Source: Chrysomallon squamiferum
Lineage: Eukaryota; Mollusca; Gastropoda; Neomphalida; Peltospiridae
Assembly (NCBI GenBank): GCA_012295275.1
Contig: CM022672.1
Span: 27,111,930-27,175,929 of the forward strand
Direction: 5' to 3'
DNA: 64,000 nucleotides
The notes under the pieces are model-generated. The model did no database searches. It was given only the letters and a program-made list of their open reading frames with translations, and was not told the DNA's origin. Position numbers and translations under genes: made by a program. Positions 1-14,423 of the stretch are shown here, in pieces. Every line of letters begins with the position of its first letter. Position 1 is the first letter of the stretch.

Positions 1-3000
1 GCTATGAAGAGTAAAGTCATTGACATTTTAATATTTTTATGTTATTAGTTAAATATATTGATGTATTTAATTGTTTATATTAAATAAAAATAAACATATG
101 GCTTGGGTTTCTTTTTATTGTATTTATATGCGTTATTCTTTTTTAACAAGTATTTAATTTTGATCACTGACACGGGATATTATTATTTTATATCACTGGT
201 TTAGGTATTATAAATAATATTAATTATAAAACATAAATCAATAATCTTCCTTGACATTATATAAAGCTATTTCTGGAACATGTGTATTTTCATGAGTACA
301 CAATTCAGCTTTACCTATGAAAATAAAGTTATTACCATAATTAATGCTTCATTTCTTTTTGATATTATAATATTAATAAAACCTACTCTAAATATGCAGA
401 AATATTAACCAACAGAAATGAGCAGCTCTACTTTAGAGGTTTAAATCACAAACCCTCTTTTAACAGTTACCACCAATACTAGAGCATAAAAATATGTTTT
501 GCACACTTACCAAATGTAGTGAATAGTTTTTTTATGATTAATCAATCGATCTACTGAAATGTGTTTATTTCCAACTGAAGATAAAAAAAACACCAATGCC
601 TCCTTCCCTGCCAAACACACATCACTGGCATAAAGAGTATTAATATTATAATGCATTAGCAAGTGTTGTGTTTTATACTCCACTTTTCAATCCTTCTGTC
701 AGAAATAACTATCCCATTTTTTATTCGTCACTTGCTGATTGTTAAAAGTTTCAAGACTGAAATCTGAAAATACTAATTAGGAAAAGAAAACAGAAGCCAC
801 ACTATATTACTATTTATTTATTTCTGCACCAGAAAAATAAATACAAGTGAAGGAATGCATAATATTGCCATCTGATTTAGTGAAAAAAATGAAACAATTG
901 TCTCCAAATGCAAAAAGTACAGCAATTGTTAAAACTATTACAATTTCAACATAGACAACAAACAAAATAAAAGAAAATAGATAATTATAATTTTATACAT
1001 ATAAATCACATCAGTAATTGAAAATCAGCCATGTTGATGCTAGAACAATACAGGATTTTCATGCAGATCCTTTACAGCTTGGTATAATTATAATAAAATT
1101 CACTGTACGAAAAAGAACCACTACTTATCGATTAAAATGAAAAATTGTAATTTGCTGTAAACATTCTGCTATAATTTGACATCTTACTACACAAAAGATA
1201 TTCCATTAGAATACAAACAAGATAAAGAAGACAGTTACACAATATTTAGTGATAATTAGACCAAACAGTTTTTTTTTAAATCTTTTTTTAAGAACAGTTT
1301 TAGTTTACATAAAACAGAATTTCATACCTTAAAAACATTAACTTCAAACTGTCTACCATCTTTAAATTACCTGTGATGTATTGGTTTTTAGCATAATTTT
1401 CTAAATAGGATTATCATATAAATAATGTGAAAACAGTTAAAAAAATAAAAAATAAAAATAATAAGTAAAGAAAATAATGAACAGTTTTATGACATAATAT
1501 GTCAAATGAAAACACCAGAATACAAGGAAATTATTTAAGTTGGGATTTATTCATTAGTATATTTTGCACACAAATTTCTTAATCCTATTCTTTTTCTTTG
1601 TTCTTGTCTTAGTTAATAAATAACATTCTTTGAAATCACTTTGAACTGAGATATATATTAATATTGTACGTTAATACTGTTTTAATTTGCTGAATGAAGT
1701 TTGCAATTTAAACTAAGGAATATATAAACTACTGTTAGTCCTTTCCACAAAAACCAGAAAAGCAAAATGTCAACATGAATCACCATAAACATTTGTTTTT
1801 CTTCTTCCTTTTTTTATTATTTATTTTGTTTTTAATCATAGCTTATAACTAATTTAAGTCATTCCAAACATAATTCCTAGTATATGACAAAATTTCTCTT
1901 CAAATAATAGAAAAAACTAATTATAATTGGCACATACACATACGCATACTGATTATATGTGTATGTATGTATGTATGTGTATTTTTCTTTACATCTTTAA
2001 AGAATGAGTCATTTATCTTTTTTTATTTCACCTTTAAAAAACAACATCAAGACAGGTTTCTTACTACAGAGAGAAACTGGTAAATAAATTATATATCTGT
2101 CATCTATTATGTCTTACAAAATTTCATATGCATGTTTTTTTTCAGCTAAATGGTTTTACTCTGAATTACACTGCTACTACATAAATTAAAGCTTGTATGC
2201 AAAACTAAAAGTGCATATACCTTTTGTTCAGTTAGTACTGAAAAGTCAAAATTACAACTTAAATTGATATTGCACTTCAATTTTTTATTTATGTATATTT
2301 TACTTTTTTTTAAAATTTTTATATTTATTTTTTTTTGTATAAATTTCAAATACTGCACTTCAATTTTTTATTTTCACAGACAATTAAGAATAAATATAAA
2401 CTACTAGTGTAACTTATACCTATTTTTTAATTAAAATAATTCAAAGGAAAAAAAAATGTACTGAATCAGGTATTTAGATATTCATTAGGTTTTAAAAAAT
2501 TTAAGAAGAAAAATAAATCTTACACTGATCAAAATGAAAACAAGGACATGCACATTATTTTGAACAAACAAATAATAAAATGAATAACAATTGAAGCCTA
2601 TTCACATTTGCAGTTAATATACTGAAATGAATAATAATTAACATTATTAGCCATTCATTCATACACAGACCTCTGTGGCTTCATCCACACCCATGTAATT
2701 ACATTAGCCATGGATTTGGAAGCTAAAATGGTAGACCAGCTACTTCGTGGACACTTACCTTATATACAGAATTTAATAAAGGAATATTAACAGGATTATA
2801 TATGTATATATCTATATAATGAAGCTTTAATATTGGAATTCTTTTATTTGTGACAAGCACAAATGATATTTATATACAGAATAGAAAGGTATATCATACT
2901 AACAGTTTCTACTGTGTTCAAAACATCATTATTGAAATATTGTAATTTACAAGAATCGTTACACATAAAAATGAGCAAAATTTCTTCTTTATTCACATTA

Positions 3001-6000
3001 TATTGAATCTGTTATTCATGTATTCTTTCATTTTTCATGGTTCTTATCATTTAATCGTATCAAGTTTTGTTCATCATTTTATAAGCAAAAATATTTATAC
3101 AATTCATTGCTAAACATATATTAACAAATAATTAAAGTCACTGTTTATATATCATGATATTTGTTTGTCCTCTTTTTTTACTAGGTAATTTATTACATTC
3201 AGTACTGACATAGAACATTAAATAATTAATACTGAGTGAAAAAAAACAACTAAACTATAAAAATACAAGCAACATCACCAAAATATCAGACATACTTTCA
3301 ATTCCACCATGAAATAATTTTATAATCAAATAACTTACAAAACCCTCCCCAAAACCCCCAAATATTTATCTTGAAATCCAAAGCAGTTATTTATAAAAAA
3401 AATATAATACCTTAAAATAATTACAAAATACCGTTTGTTATAATTTTAAAAATCTGCATATTTTAATGACATTTTTGTCATATATGTATAAATCTTGCAT
3501 TTGTACTTATGACAGAATGGATACAAATTTGCATATTGTAAATAAAACAATGCCATAACAAAAGAAACATTAATGAAAAAAAACTTCTTTTTTTTCAAAG
3601 TTTTATTAATTAATAAAATTATTTTTTGTTATACAATTTTAGTTCTGTATCAAAAATAACACATAAACTGAGAAGCTGGAATGTTTACATAAAAATGAAA
3701 TGATCTAAAAGCTCATAATAAACTATGAAAAGAAACAGGAATGTAGAAGGACAAAAAATAGAAGGGAAGTAACTCTCCAAGAATTAAATAAACAGTCAAA
3801 TATATTGCTCTTTCAAATATATAAAAAAGTTAAGAAACACTGAATGATTACAGTTTTTAAATAAATTTGACACTGTACGGTCCCACTGGTATAAAATTTG
3901 ACATAAATTAAATATTGTAAAGTTTTCTAATAGAAAAATAATAAAATATTGTTTATTATTATATAATTGTTTTTCTTCCCACTATACAGCTGAGACAGAA
4001 TACATGATGGGACTGAAAAAAGTGAAGAAAAAATCCACACTGTCATTTCAGAAGAGAAATTTTCATTTGCCAATAACAAATGAAGCAAGTGATATAAATT
4101 TATATAAGTAACACATTATCTGTGAAGCTGTGTAAATAGTTTGATCTCAGGACTCTTTTACTTCCTTAAAAATTATTGAACCTCTTTTCTTCCTTAAAAT
4201 TACTGAGAAACCCTTTATATCTTATAAATATTAAGTATTAGTTCATTACAAACTGATAACCTCTTTTTACATCATTTAAAATTATCAAAGGACTTTGGTA
4301 ATGTGGGTTATGTTATGAGGAAATAATGTCTTATTAAGAAAATAATGTTTACATCACTGACTCCATGCAACCATTGCTTTCAGAACTTATGCAAAATATA
4401 TATGATGAAATATTAAAATAGGTTTGCAATAGACTGTACAAAATAATAAAATAAGCTACTGTACATAGATGTATTACTTTTAACTTACATATTTTACAAG
4501 TTTTATGAATATCTTTCATACAAATAATCCTTCTAGATGATTGATGTTCATGAAGATTTCAGGTTAGTGACAACTGACCTGTAATAATTGTTAATGTTGT
4601 TTTGTATGTTAATTGATTATTATTTGCTAAAGACTTAGCAATCATTAGTAAATAAAAACAAAAACAAGTTAAAAAGTATATCTGCAATATGCCTTGTGGG
4701 AATGGTGATTTAGTCAAATATGTAAATAATAATATAGTATTTGTGTACATGATTGTGTACATATAGTATATTTCCACACATAACCTAACAAACTTGGACA
4801 AATTTCAGCAGCATTCCAATCCAGTTACTGTAATTAAATATGTCAACAATTTCAGATTAATAAATAACAAAAAAACTGGAAATTCAGTTCATAATAATGT
4901 ATTGTCTGGCACAGTGATGTGTGAATGACCAGATCAAGGAAGAGGGACAGTTAGAGCTGGAGAAATGCCAAAACTGAAGTAATACAGCACAGGTTATTGT
5001 ATTTCGTGAAACATCACTTCAAAGTAATCAACACTAAAATATTTAATACTTTCACATTTCAATTATTTTTTTAAATAAATAATAACTAAAATCCAAGAAT
5101 TGAAAAGTGATTATGTTAAATAAGAAAGAAATGAAATTATTTATACCATTAGCATATACTGACTTAATAAAATAAAGGTGGGGCAGAGAGGATATAGAAA
5201 AGAAAAACAAATTAACAAAAACTTGTGCATGTATTTTGTATAAATCATTTTCAAGAGATAATTATATATTAAATTTTAAATTGAATCATATAATGGCAGC
5301 AATAAGTACATGCATTCAAGCTAATGAATATTATTATTAGAGGATTACAATTATAATATTAAAAGTGAATGTAAAACATTTTCTCATGGAGAATATATCA
5401 AATAATGGAATTCTTACTGTACCCACACATCACAACAATTGAAATATATTAATGGTGGTTAAAAAAAAAAAAATAATAAAAAAAAAAAAACAAAAAAACA
5501 ACAAAAAAATAAAATAACAATAATAAAAAAATAAAAAAATAAAAAAAAAATAAATAAAAAGTAACAGAATGTTTTTTTTTTCCAGATATAATTATGTTTT
5601 AAGTGTGTAATACAAATACCAGGTTCACGATAAGTCTGGAACCATCTAGAAAAATGTTAAATTAAAGAGCCTAACAAGATATGTTAGAAATGACTACTGA
5701 CCATGTTCCATGTTCCATGAATAAAATGTATTTTTTATTTTTCTGTTATTTATCATTGAACCTTGTACTTAACATGTACAAAAGAAAAATTATTGCAAAA
5801 AAACCTGAGTGGATAAAAAAATATAAAAAATTTAATGCATTTTATTGCTCAGCTGTAATTATTAAAACCATTAATATAAAAATGTTATTTTTCTATTGTC
5901 AATTTTAAATGTGAATAAAACATATTAATAAAATATATTAATTCTATATCAAGAAATAATATATAATGTGTATATTAGGTTTTTTAATGTTATGGTTTAT

Positions 6001-8587
6001 ACATTTTTCGTTATTATTAATAATTAAATAATAAAATACATAAATATCCAAAGCTGAATTGTAACCAATAAACTTCAATAATTATATCAAATGCACTATT
6101 CATAGATTTAATGCCAATGATTAACATGTAGTCAAATAATAAATGTGTTTTTTTACCATGAAGTATGCACTAAATGTGAATCATGTTGTATAAAATGTAA
6201 GTAAATTTAAATGCTCGCTTCTATCAGTAAAATGTACATAAAATAAATTTTATTAAACATTTGTTGTTATTAGGTTATTTTTAGTATCTGCCATTGTTAC
6301 ACTTGCTAATTTTACAGCTGATAATAAAAACAAGGACATTGTGTATAATATGTTTCTATACACTAGATTACAGATATAAATGTTGAACAAAACGGAAATT
6401 TGATACTGTTAAGTTTCCATCTGTTGCAGTCATATTCAAAACTTTCATACATGACAAAGGGCTTAACATTACACTGATGAAGGTAAAACATAAAATACAA
6501 TGAGTGCTGACATAATCTATCTATAATGAAAATACAATAGGGTCCATATTATATATTGTATTATGTATAATCAAAAACGTGTATGCTAACTTGTGAAGAC
6601 TGAGTCAAGCACAATTTGTTTTATATTTATTATATTTATGAAAAAAAAAAAAAAAAAAAAAGACTGTCAAAAGAAACTAATGATTGTCACTTCCATTCGT
6701 ATTAATTAACAAATTAATGAAAACAATGTCATTTAACATTTCTTTACATTGCTGTATATATCTTATTATCAGTTATTATCTGTAACTAGCTAATAACAAA
6801 TCCAAGATGGATTCTAATCAATTCTGATTCCAGAAGACTGTTTTCATTTGGAACATTAACCTATTCAAATATATCCATTCTGGAAACAATGCTGTTGTAA
6901 TATTACCATTCTGAGCAAAATTCTGTTAAATAAATAAATAAAAAATATTAACAAGAAATATTCTAAGGCTCTCTTAAGACTTTGGTATATGATGTGCATT
7001 TTAATGCACACTGACATTCAACTAAGTCATCAGCTAGATTTATACTTGTATTATACAGATATATACAGTGAAGAGAGTTTTTATTCTTGGTGCTGAATTA
7101 ATCAAATTCACAATTTTTACTGTCATTATGTAGGTTAATTTTTTTTTGGTCAAATTATTAAAAATAATAAGAAATAAATAAATAACAACAACAATATAAA
7201 TAAAATAAAATAAATAAATAAATACCTAATTCCACTTATAAGAAGCAAAATCAAGCATGTAAATAAAATATTTTTAAAAAATGCTACCATTGGTTCAAGA
7301 AAACTAAACAAGTACATAAAATACCCCAAAATAATGACTGTAGAGTTCTTTAGTAACTCCAGTTAGAAGCAAAATTCATAAAAATTATAACAACATATAA
7401 ATATTATTTTCAAGTGGGTGAGAAAAATTTAACGATTAATAAGTTTAAGACTACCTAAACCCTTTATAAGGCTTTTAGTAGTAGTATTTTACTAATTTAA
7501 CACATTTTATTACAGAATGAAAGAGCAATGACATGAAACGGAAAGGGTAAGTGTTTTCTTTGAATGTATCCGAATTTAGTCCAACAATTGGCATCAGGAT
7601 GATATATTGAGTACATACAGCTATGTACTGATATCAGTTATTTCATCACATTCATGCTAATATGTCCTATGCAAACTGGCTCCCAATATGATCAAATACT
7701 AAGTACAAGCATCAGCAAATCTCAAAGTTTGTCTGATGTTAAGTATGTTCACATATTAAAAAAAAAACCTCACGGGAATTCACTTGTTGAGTACAGGCAT
7801 ATTTAAGTCTCTAGAACTTGTTCAAATGTCCTGTAAATGAGTGTAATAATAATAATCTGTTTTATAAGTATTAACATCTTCTGAAAGGTGTTCAGAACAT
7901 CGTTGGAGGCACTGTGATATTTATTTATAAGATATAACAAGTCTTCAGTGGTGTTGAAATATTCGTAAGTACTTTTTAAAGATTTTCAATACAGATGTAA
8001 ATAAATTCCTCAGAGTTTTGTTAAATTTTGAAATGCAGTATGTAGTTTTATTTCAATATAATTTAAAATGTTTTTCTAATAAGCAACACTAACATAATCT
8101 GCAATAACACATTCTTGTATATGAACATGTTTCCTAAGAGTTAAAGTAATGTTGTTGTTTCCGATTTCTCAAGTGTACATGTATAAAGATAATTTTAATT
8201 TTCATGCTGGAATGCAACTGTTAATATATATTTTTGTAGTAATACATTCAGGTATTCAATGTATCACAATTCTTCAAACTATGTTCCCATGATTTTCTGA
8301 CAGATGCAAATGAACATATTTTTCTAGTCATGTCCTTAATATATCAAACAAAGAAATTAACTGTAATTTCCACCAAAGGTTTTCAAAGTCATCAACCATT
8401 TTGAATGAATGCATAATTATAATTTTTCTTATTATTTTGCAATAGTCAACAAAGACAACATAATTATATGAGACAAAAATGATTCAGTAACAAATATTCC
8501 TTTTCAAGACTCTGGATCAAGAATCTTTTGAAATAACAGCAGACAAATCTCTGAAAATATGTTTTTCAGCAGATAACTGACACCCAG
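1..8587 (-). other. Region downstream of TPRN stop; possible long 3' UTR and intergenic DNA
   Basis: There is no open frame with coding character. The sequence is AT-rich and contains A-rich tracts (5461-5563, 6641-6661) and short TATG-type repeats (1960-1980). On the TPRN sense strand it is U-rich, as long 3' UTRs often are, but several AATAAA-type hexamers are present and none can be picked as the cleavage signal. A slightly GC-richer patch at 2666-2760 carries a GTAAGT on the minus strand and could be an untranslated exon or an old repeat. Confidence 0.35.
5461..5563. repeat. A-rich low-complexity tract
   Basis: About 100 bases of A with scattered T or C (AAAT, AAC, AATA units). Confidence 0.9.
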
Positions 8588-8784
8588 TTAAAACAACAAA
8601 TCTGATGTACCACCAGATGACCAAGTGACTGTCTCATCAACATCAGCAGGCATCATCTGTAAGCTGTCTGGATCAGCAGGTTCAGCAGGCACTGGTTCAA
8701 CACGTTTCACAGGTTCAGGCTGGTTCAGTAGATCACCGAACTGGAAGTCTTGTGTGAATTTGGCACGGTAGCTGGATAGTCCTC
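8588..8784 (-). CDS. TPRN: TPRN-like coding exon 3 (C-terminus and stop)
   Basis: 197 nt: two bases complete the split Gly codon, then 64 codons and TAA. The acceptor is TATATTGCAG. The residues run GLSSYRAKFTQDFQF, then a Pro/Glu/Val-rich linker, then VTWSSGGTSDLLF. The GLSSY start and short hydrophobic-aromatic end resemble the C-terminus of vertebrate taperin, from memory of the family. Base composition is visibly richer in G+C than the flanks. Confidence 0.8.
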
Positions 8785-11388
8785 CTGCAATATACATTGT
8801 TATAATCAGTACTAGAATATGCATGTTTACATTCATACACATATTCATGCACACATGCTGCTAACACACACTCACTCACATCATCATCATTTCCATTTTA
8901 GTATCTTTTATTTTTTCTAAAATTTATTTTACAACTGATTTGTTATTACATAAAATTAATGCATCGATGGTATGGATATCAGAAACAGCTTAAAATATTT
9001 GCTAGTATCTGATTTTGTTATGAACAGGCACTAGAAGTTCAGAAGCGGTTCATATCTCCAAAGTTCAACCTGAACTGGTAAACAAACCACATAAATAGAC
9101 AATTTTGTCGTCTTGCTATGGTGTGAAACCTTTTTATAAATCTTGACAACAGATACACATGCTGTGTCTAAACCATCTTGTGGTGACTGACAAACTGGGC
9201 TACACACAGTTTGTGTATAAACTTTCTAATGGTGTATTACAATATTCATTCTGTCTAAAACATTTTGTGATGGATGATAACAGTGTTTAATAAACTTATA
9301 TTTAAAACCATCTTGAACTGCTACTAGGTCACTTTGTCTGCAAGCAACGATGATTCACCCAGAATTTTAACCATTTTTTCAAACTAATGTCAGTCATTAG
9401 CAGTCTTAGATTTCACCTGCAGCTGTTATCTGCATACCTATCTACACCTTTATATTTGTTTTTTCAAACTGACACCTTGATGTACTTCCTTGTCTGAATG
9501 CTTTGATGAGGTTTTATATTTCATCATAATCCACCCATTCTTATTTTATAAAAAAGCATGTTTTATATTTTATTTTAAATGTACTGATCATTGTATGTAT
9601 ATGTACAGCAGGGTGAACATGTAGCCTTAATAAATCAAAAAAAAGCAATAACAAAAAACAAAAAACCTATGTCAGGCTGATCCTCTCACATTTCATTCCT
9701 TTGTCAGTAACAAATAATTTGACAATAATGTAACAAGTCCATTGTGTTTCATAAAAGTTGCTATATTCCTCTCTTACTTGTCACTCATGCCAGTCATTTA
9801 GTTAATAATACCATAAAAGTAAGATTGAGTAAATCATTAGCAATGATCCTTTATCTAACTGTATTATTATCATTCTTATTTTAAATTTCAGATTTTTAAT
9901 AATGTACTTTTATTAAACTATAAGCAAATCATTTTGATTTATAAAAAACTGTTATTTAAGCTAATGTCTGCAACACTGCACACACACACACACATGCATG
10001 CACATACCACTGAAGGGACTTTTATTTAGGGTAAGAGTCCACATGGTTGTACACATACATCCCATTGTAGTAGATTTAAAATAAAAACGTCTGCATTGTA
10101 TCTGTTTACTTTCATCCAAGAAAAATGTTCCAACTTACCAGAATGAGATAGGCTTGTGTTGGATTTGATGACTTCATCGATGTCACTGACCATGTTCATG
10201 TGGTTCATGGCAATGGTGTCACGTGGGGTGCCGGGGGTGTCGTCGTCGGTGGATTCGTTACTTTCAGAGTTGATGTCTGGCAGCAGCAACATCTCCTCCC
10301 TTTCTTCCGGGTGCTCGGTGAGATACTCATCAAGGAGAGTCTCCTCTGAAGGATACTCAAACATGGATGTCTTGTCATCATCAAAGCTTATCTTACCCTG
10401 GAGGAAAAAACAAGAAGAGTTTTTCTTTATTTTTAAAATATGGAAAAGATAATTTTTCATAAATTACAAAGTTAAACAGTAACTTGAGTAAGAAAGAAAA
10501 AAAGTCGAACAGATTTTGGGTTAGTTAAGAATGTAAGACGCAGATAAAAGGAATAAAATGTTAAAATGGAAAGAAAATAAATACTTTTGGGAGAAAATGA
10601 AGAAATATATGTGTATTTGTTTTTAAAGAAAAATGTATGATGTCTTATGATGTAATGAATTCAAACATTAAAACAAATTCAAGAAAATATTTTAATGTGA
10701 GTTTTTAAAAACTTTGATATAGAAGTGCATCATGACTAGTATGTATTTACTCAAGGAAAGCAGACATATTAAAGCATGTTCCTGTTTACATTTACACACA
10801 CTTGAACAAGCAAGTGTCCACAAACAGAAAACAAATATACACAACATATACAAACAATAACAGCAACAACTATTGTATGACATTTCAAATCCACTTAACC
10901 TAAAATCCATACATTTACAGAAACATCGGAAACTATCAGCAACAAAACGACTGTAAACTCTGGCAGTTTTAACTGGTGTATCTGAACCAGGTAGAAGAAC
11001 TCAGTAACAAAACCAACATGCAGTGAGGAAAATTGTCAACATGGTGGAAAGCTTATTTGTTCATTGAGACAATAGACCACATAGTTCCGACTGTCTGTAC
11101 ATGTTTGTCTCTAACATCTGTGTTATTTTCAGACACTTTCCCTCATCACTCAGGCTGTAACTTGGTAAATTTTTAACATTAATTATTGAAACAAACATTT
11201 AATGCAGTGGGTAATTGGAATTCAACACTGTACAGTGAAAAAATTAATAATGAATTTGTTGTTATCGAGCATAACTGGGTTAACCTGTAATAAAACAATG
11301 GCATGTTTGTGTTGGCAGTAATTGATATTATTTCAAAATGGGAGGATCCTAAAATGATTTATGTTTATTTTAAAAAAAAAAAAAAAAA

Positions 11389-11446
<58 letters not shown>

Positions 11447-14391
11447 TAAATAAAGTAAATAAATCAAAAGAAAAAAAAAAAAAATCCATACATTATATTT
11501 TATATAATAAAGAAAAACAATTTCATTTTTATTTATTTATATATTTATTTATTTATTTATTAGATGATATACAACAGGTAATTTTCCATTTTGGAAAAAA
11601 AAAAATCTTTTTTGAGCCATAGGAAAAGAAAGTAAAACTTTGAATTAAAAAAAAAAATCTAATTTATATTAGGTTTTTTTCTCCTTGCAACATATATTTT
11701 ATAGTTTATACAGAGCTTGAAAGTAACTTTACATTTGCTGATATACCTTATCTCAGTCTTGTACAGAAACAACACAGCTACTGTTCTCATGCTATCAAAG
11801 AAACAAAGATAAAGAAACTATCTACATATTTACATTAATCATGTTTTGTAACTGCTGTCAAAAGAGGTCATTATGTATATACATTTTTTTCTTTAAAAAG
11901 CACATGTCTCTATCAATCTTGCGATGTTATTGTTGTCTAATAATTTTTAGATTAGATGCCAGTGATTAAGATATTTGCATCAATCTTTCTGCTTTTTATG
12001 TTAAGTACATATTTTTTATTTTTCAAAAATAGAAACAATTAAGGTATAATACATATATATTAATAAGATATTGTAACCATTTACTGTAACCATTCTATGT
12101 AGTGCTAATAAAATTAGAATTAATTTAAAATATGTCATTATACACATTTTTATCAGTAGTCAGTAATAATATTTCAAAAATATACACACAATATATATAA
12201 TATAACTTTTCTGTCATAACTATTTTTATTATTTATTATTATTATTATTATTAATATTTAATTTTTTTTTTTTTTTGGCATACCTGAATTTATAATTATA
12301 TTATAATTATATATAAATGACTTTTTGGAAGTTTTGAAGTTTTATTAGAATATATATAAAATTTGTACTGCATAAACTATAAGTATGTTCATATATTCAG
12401 TAAAATGATCGTTTTAATTTAATTGTTTATAAAGGGCTGCAAGTCAGAGAAAAGAAAAATTCAAAAATAATTTAAAACAAGAATGAAAACAAAGGAGACA
12501 AAGAATGAAGAAGGCTAAAAACTGCACAAAGGAATGAAACAAAAACAGAAGAATGGAAAAAGAATAAATAATGAATCGGTGATTGACCTTTTGGAAATTG
12601 ACTAACTTAATCCCAAAAACATTATTGCAGAAATAAATGATATTATTAACAATTGCCGGCACCACCAGTATTCACCCAGACTGGACAAAAGACAGCAACA
12701 GAGTGTAGCCCAGTTTCTTTTCTTTTCAATAGAAACTGGAACATCACCTAGGGTGGGGTTAACAACTACATTGTGAGGAATACAACATGGAAAGGCTTCA
12801 GGTGACTCAGCCAGATACAACTCAAAATGAAAGGAATGTATATAGGACTTCTGAACAAACTTGTGCCAAACTCAATGAACTGTTAGTTTAAGGGTAATTT
12901 CTGGGTACATTAGAAATGAAACCTGCTTTAAAATTTGAAACTGGAATCTGTTTAAGTGGCATTTGTAGAATCCATTACAAAAAAGAACAGCATCAGTTTT
13001 ATCAGTTCTGTGTTAAAATTTGATGTTAATCTGACAGTTTATGACCACAGTCAACAGTCAGTTGTAAATTTGTGTATCTAGTTTCTTTCATAAGGTTTTG
13101 GAGATATACACAATATCTCAATAAATAATAATAATAATAAAAATTAATGAGTTGTTTCAAAATTATTTCCTTGAATGTTTGTGAAATAGTATTTTATTTT
13201 TATTATTATTATTACTTTTTTTTCTTCATGTTTTTCAGTTTTAAGATCAAGGATCAAAACAAAACATTATTCCATATTTTCCAGCCTTAATATTTTTTTT
13301 TATAACAACAAAAGCATCAAAACAAACAGCACAACAAAAGATTAACTGTACATAGGGTAAATGTGCTAAATTAATCTATAATAATCAATAATATTAAATG
13401 AAAGTATCTTTGGAAACATGGTATCAGCTGGTTAAAGTTAAAAGTATTGACTTGATAAACATCAAAGAAATAAAATTAATTCTTTTTGCTGTTTATATCC
13501 TGGGTTAAACTACTATGATTTGCAATCAGTCTTTATTGTGTGAAAAACCAGTTTTTGTTCATTTCAAACTGATTGTTGCTAAGCAGTGCAACAGTTGCTT
13601 GAGGTGTCATAGGCCAGAAGTTCAAAACAGCCTCAGGGTGTGGGTTTCCACCCAGTGTCCCAGGGGAACTGGGTGCTGAAGGCAAGAATGCTATGTACTT
13701 AAATCAAAACTAAATTTCACAAAGAAACAGATAATAATTTAAAATGAAATAAAATTACTGTATTAAAAAAAATGATATTATTTCCTCAATTTATAGAAAT
13801 TACTACTGGAAAAAAAAGTAAAATGTTTTAAATTTGGCACACTTTGTTGTGTGTTTGAAGATTTAACTGGCAGTAATCAAGAAAGATAATTTGAAGTATC
13901 ACATGTCCTTCAGCCCAGGGGACAATAACAACAACAGCAGCTATTTCTCAGTGTGGTCTTAACAAAATCAATTATACACTAGTACATAGAAACGAGCACA
14001 GTAGACTGTTAGTCTAGAGATTTTTGTTGAAGGGAATTGAAAACAAGGACAAAACCAGACTGGACAACATAGAAGATTTGTGTTTGTACAGAGATCATCA
14101 GATCACAGCTACAAATGACCCTGTTTGCAAATTGTTATACACAACAGAAAACAGTTGTTCTTAACCCAAACTTTAACTTTTAGATAAACATACATATATA
14201 CACCCACCCACTCATACACACACAGACACAAACAAACACACACACACACACACACACACACATTTACAGATTATTATTAACTTATAATAAAAATATAGCC
14301 AGAGATCAAACAGTAGATATAAACACTGTTTTATTATTTTGTAATTTTCTTTCCATATTGATATGTGTATGTATATATGTATTTATATATG

Positions 14392-14423
<32 letters not shown>

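Noticed and set aside
10156-10452. 98-residue serine/methionine-rich open frame on the plus strand
   Set aside because: It lies opposite TPRN exon 2; composition and lack of splice or start context mark it as the antisense shadow of a real exon.
12602-12820. 72-residue frame in a GC-richer patch of the TPRN intron
   Set aside because: No recognisable domain. The composition suggests an old repeat rather than an exon, and the frame has no matching splice sites joining it to TPRN.
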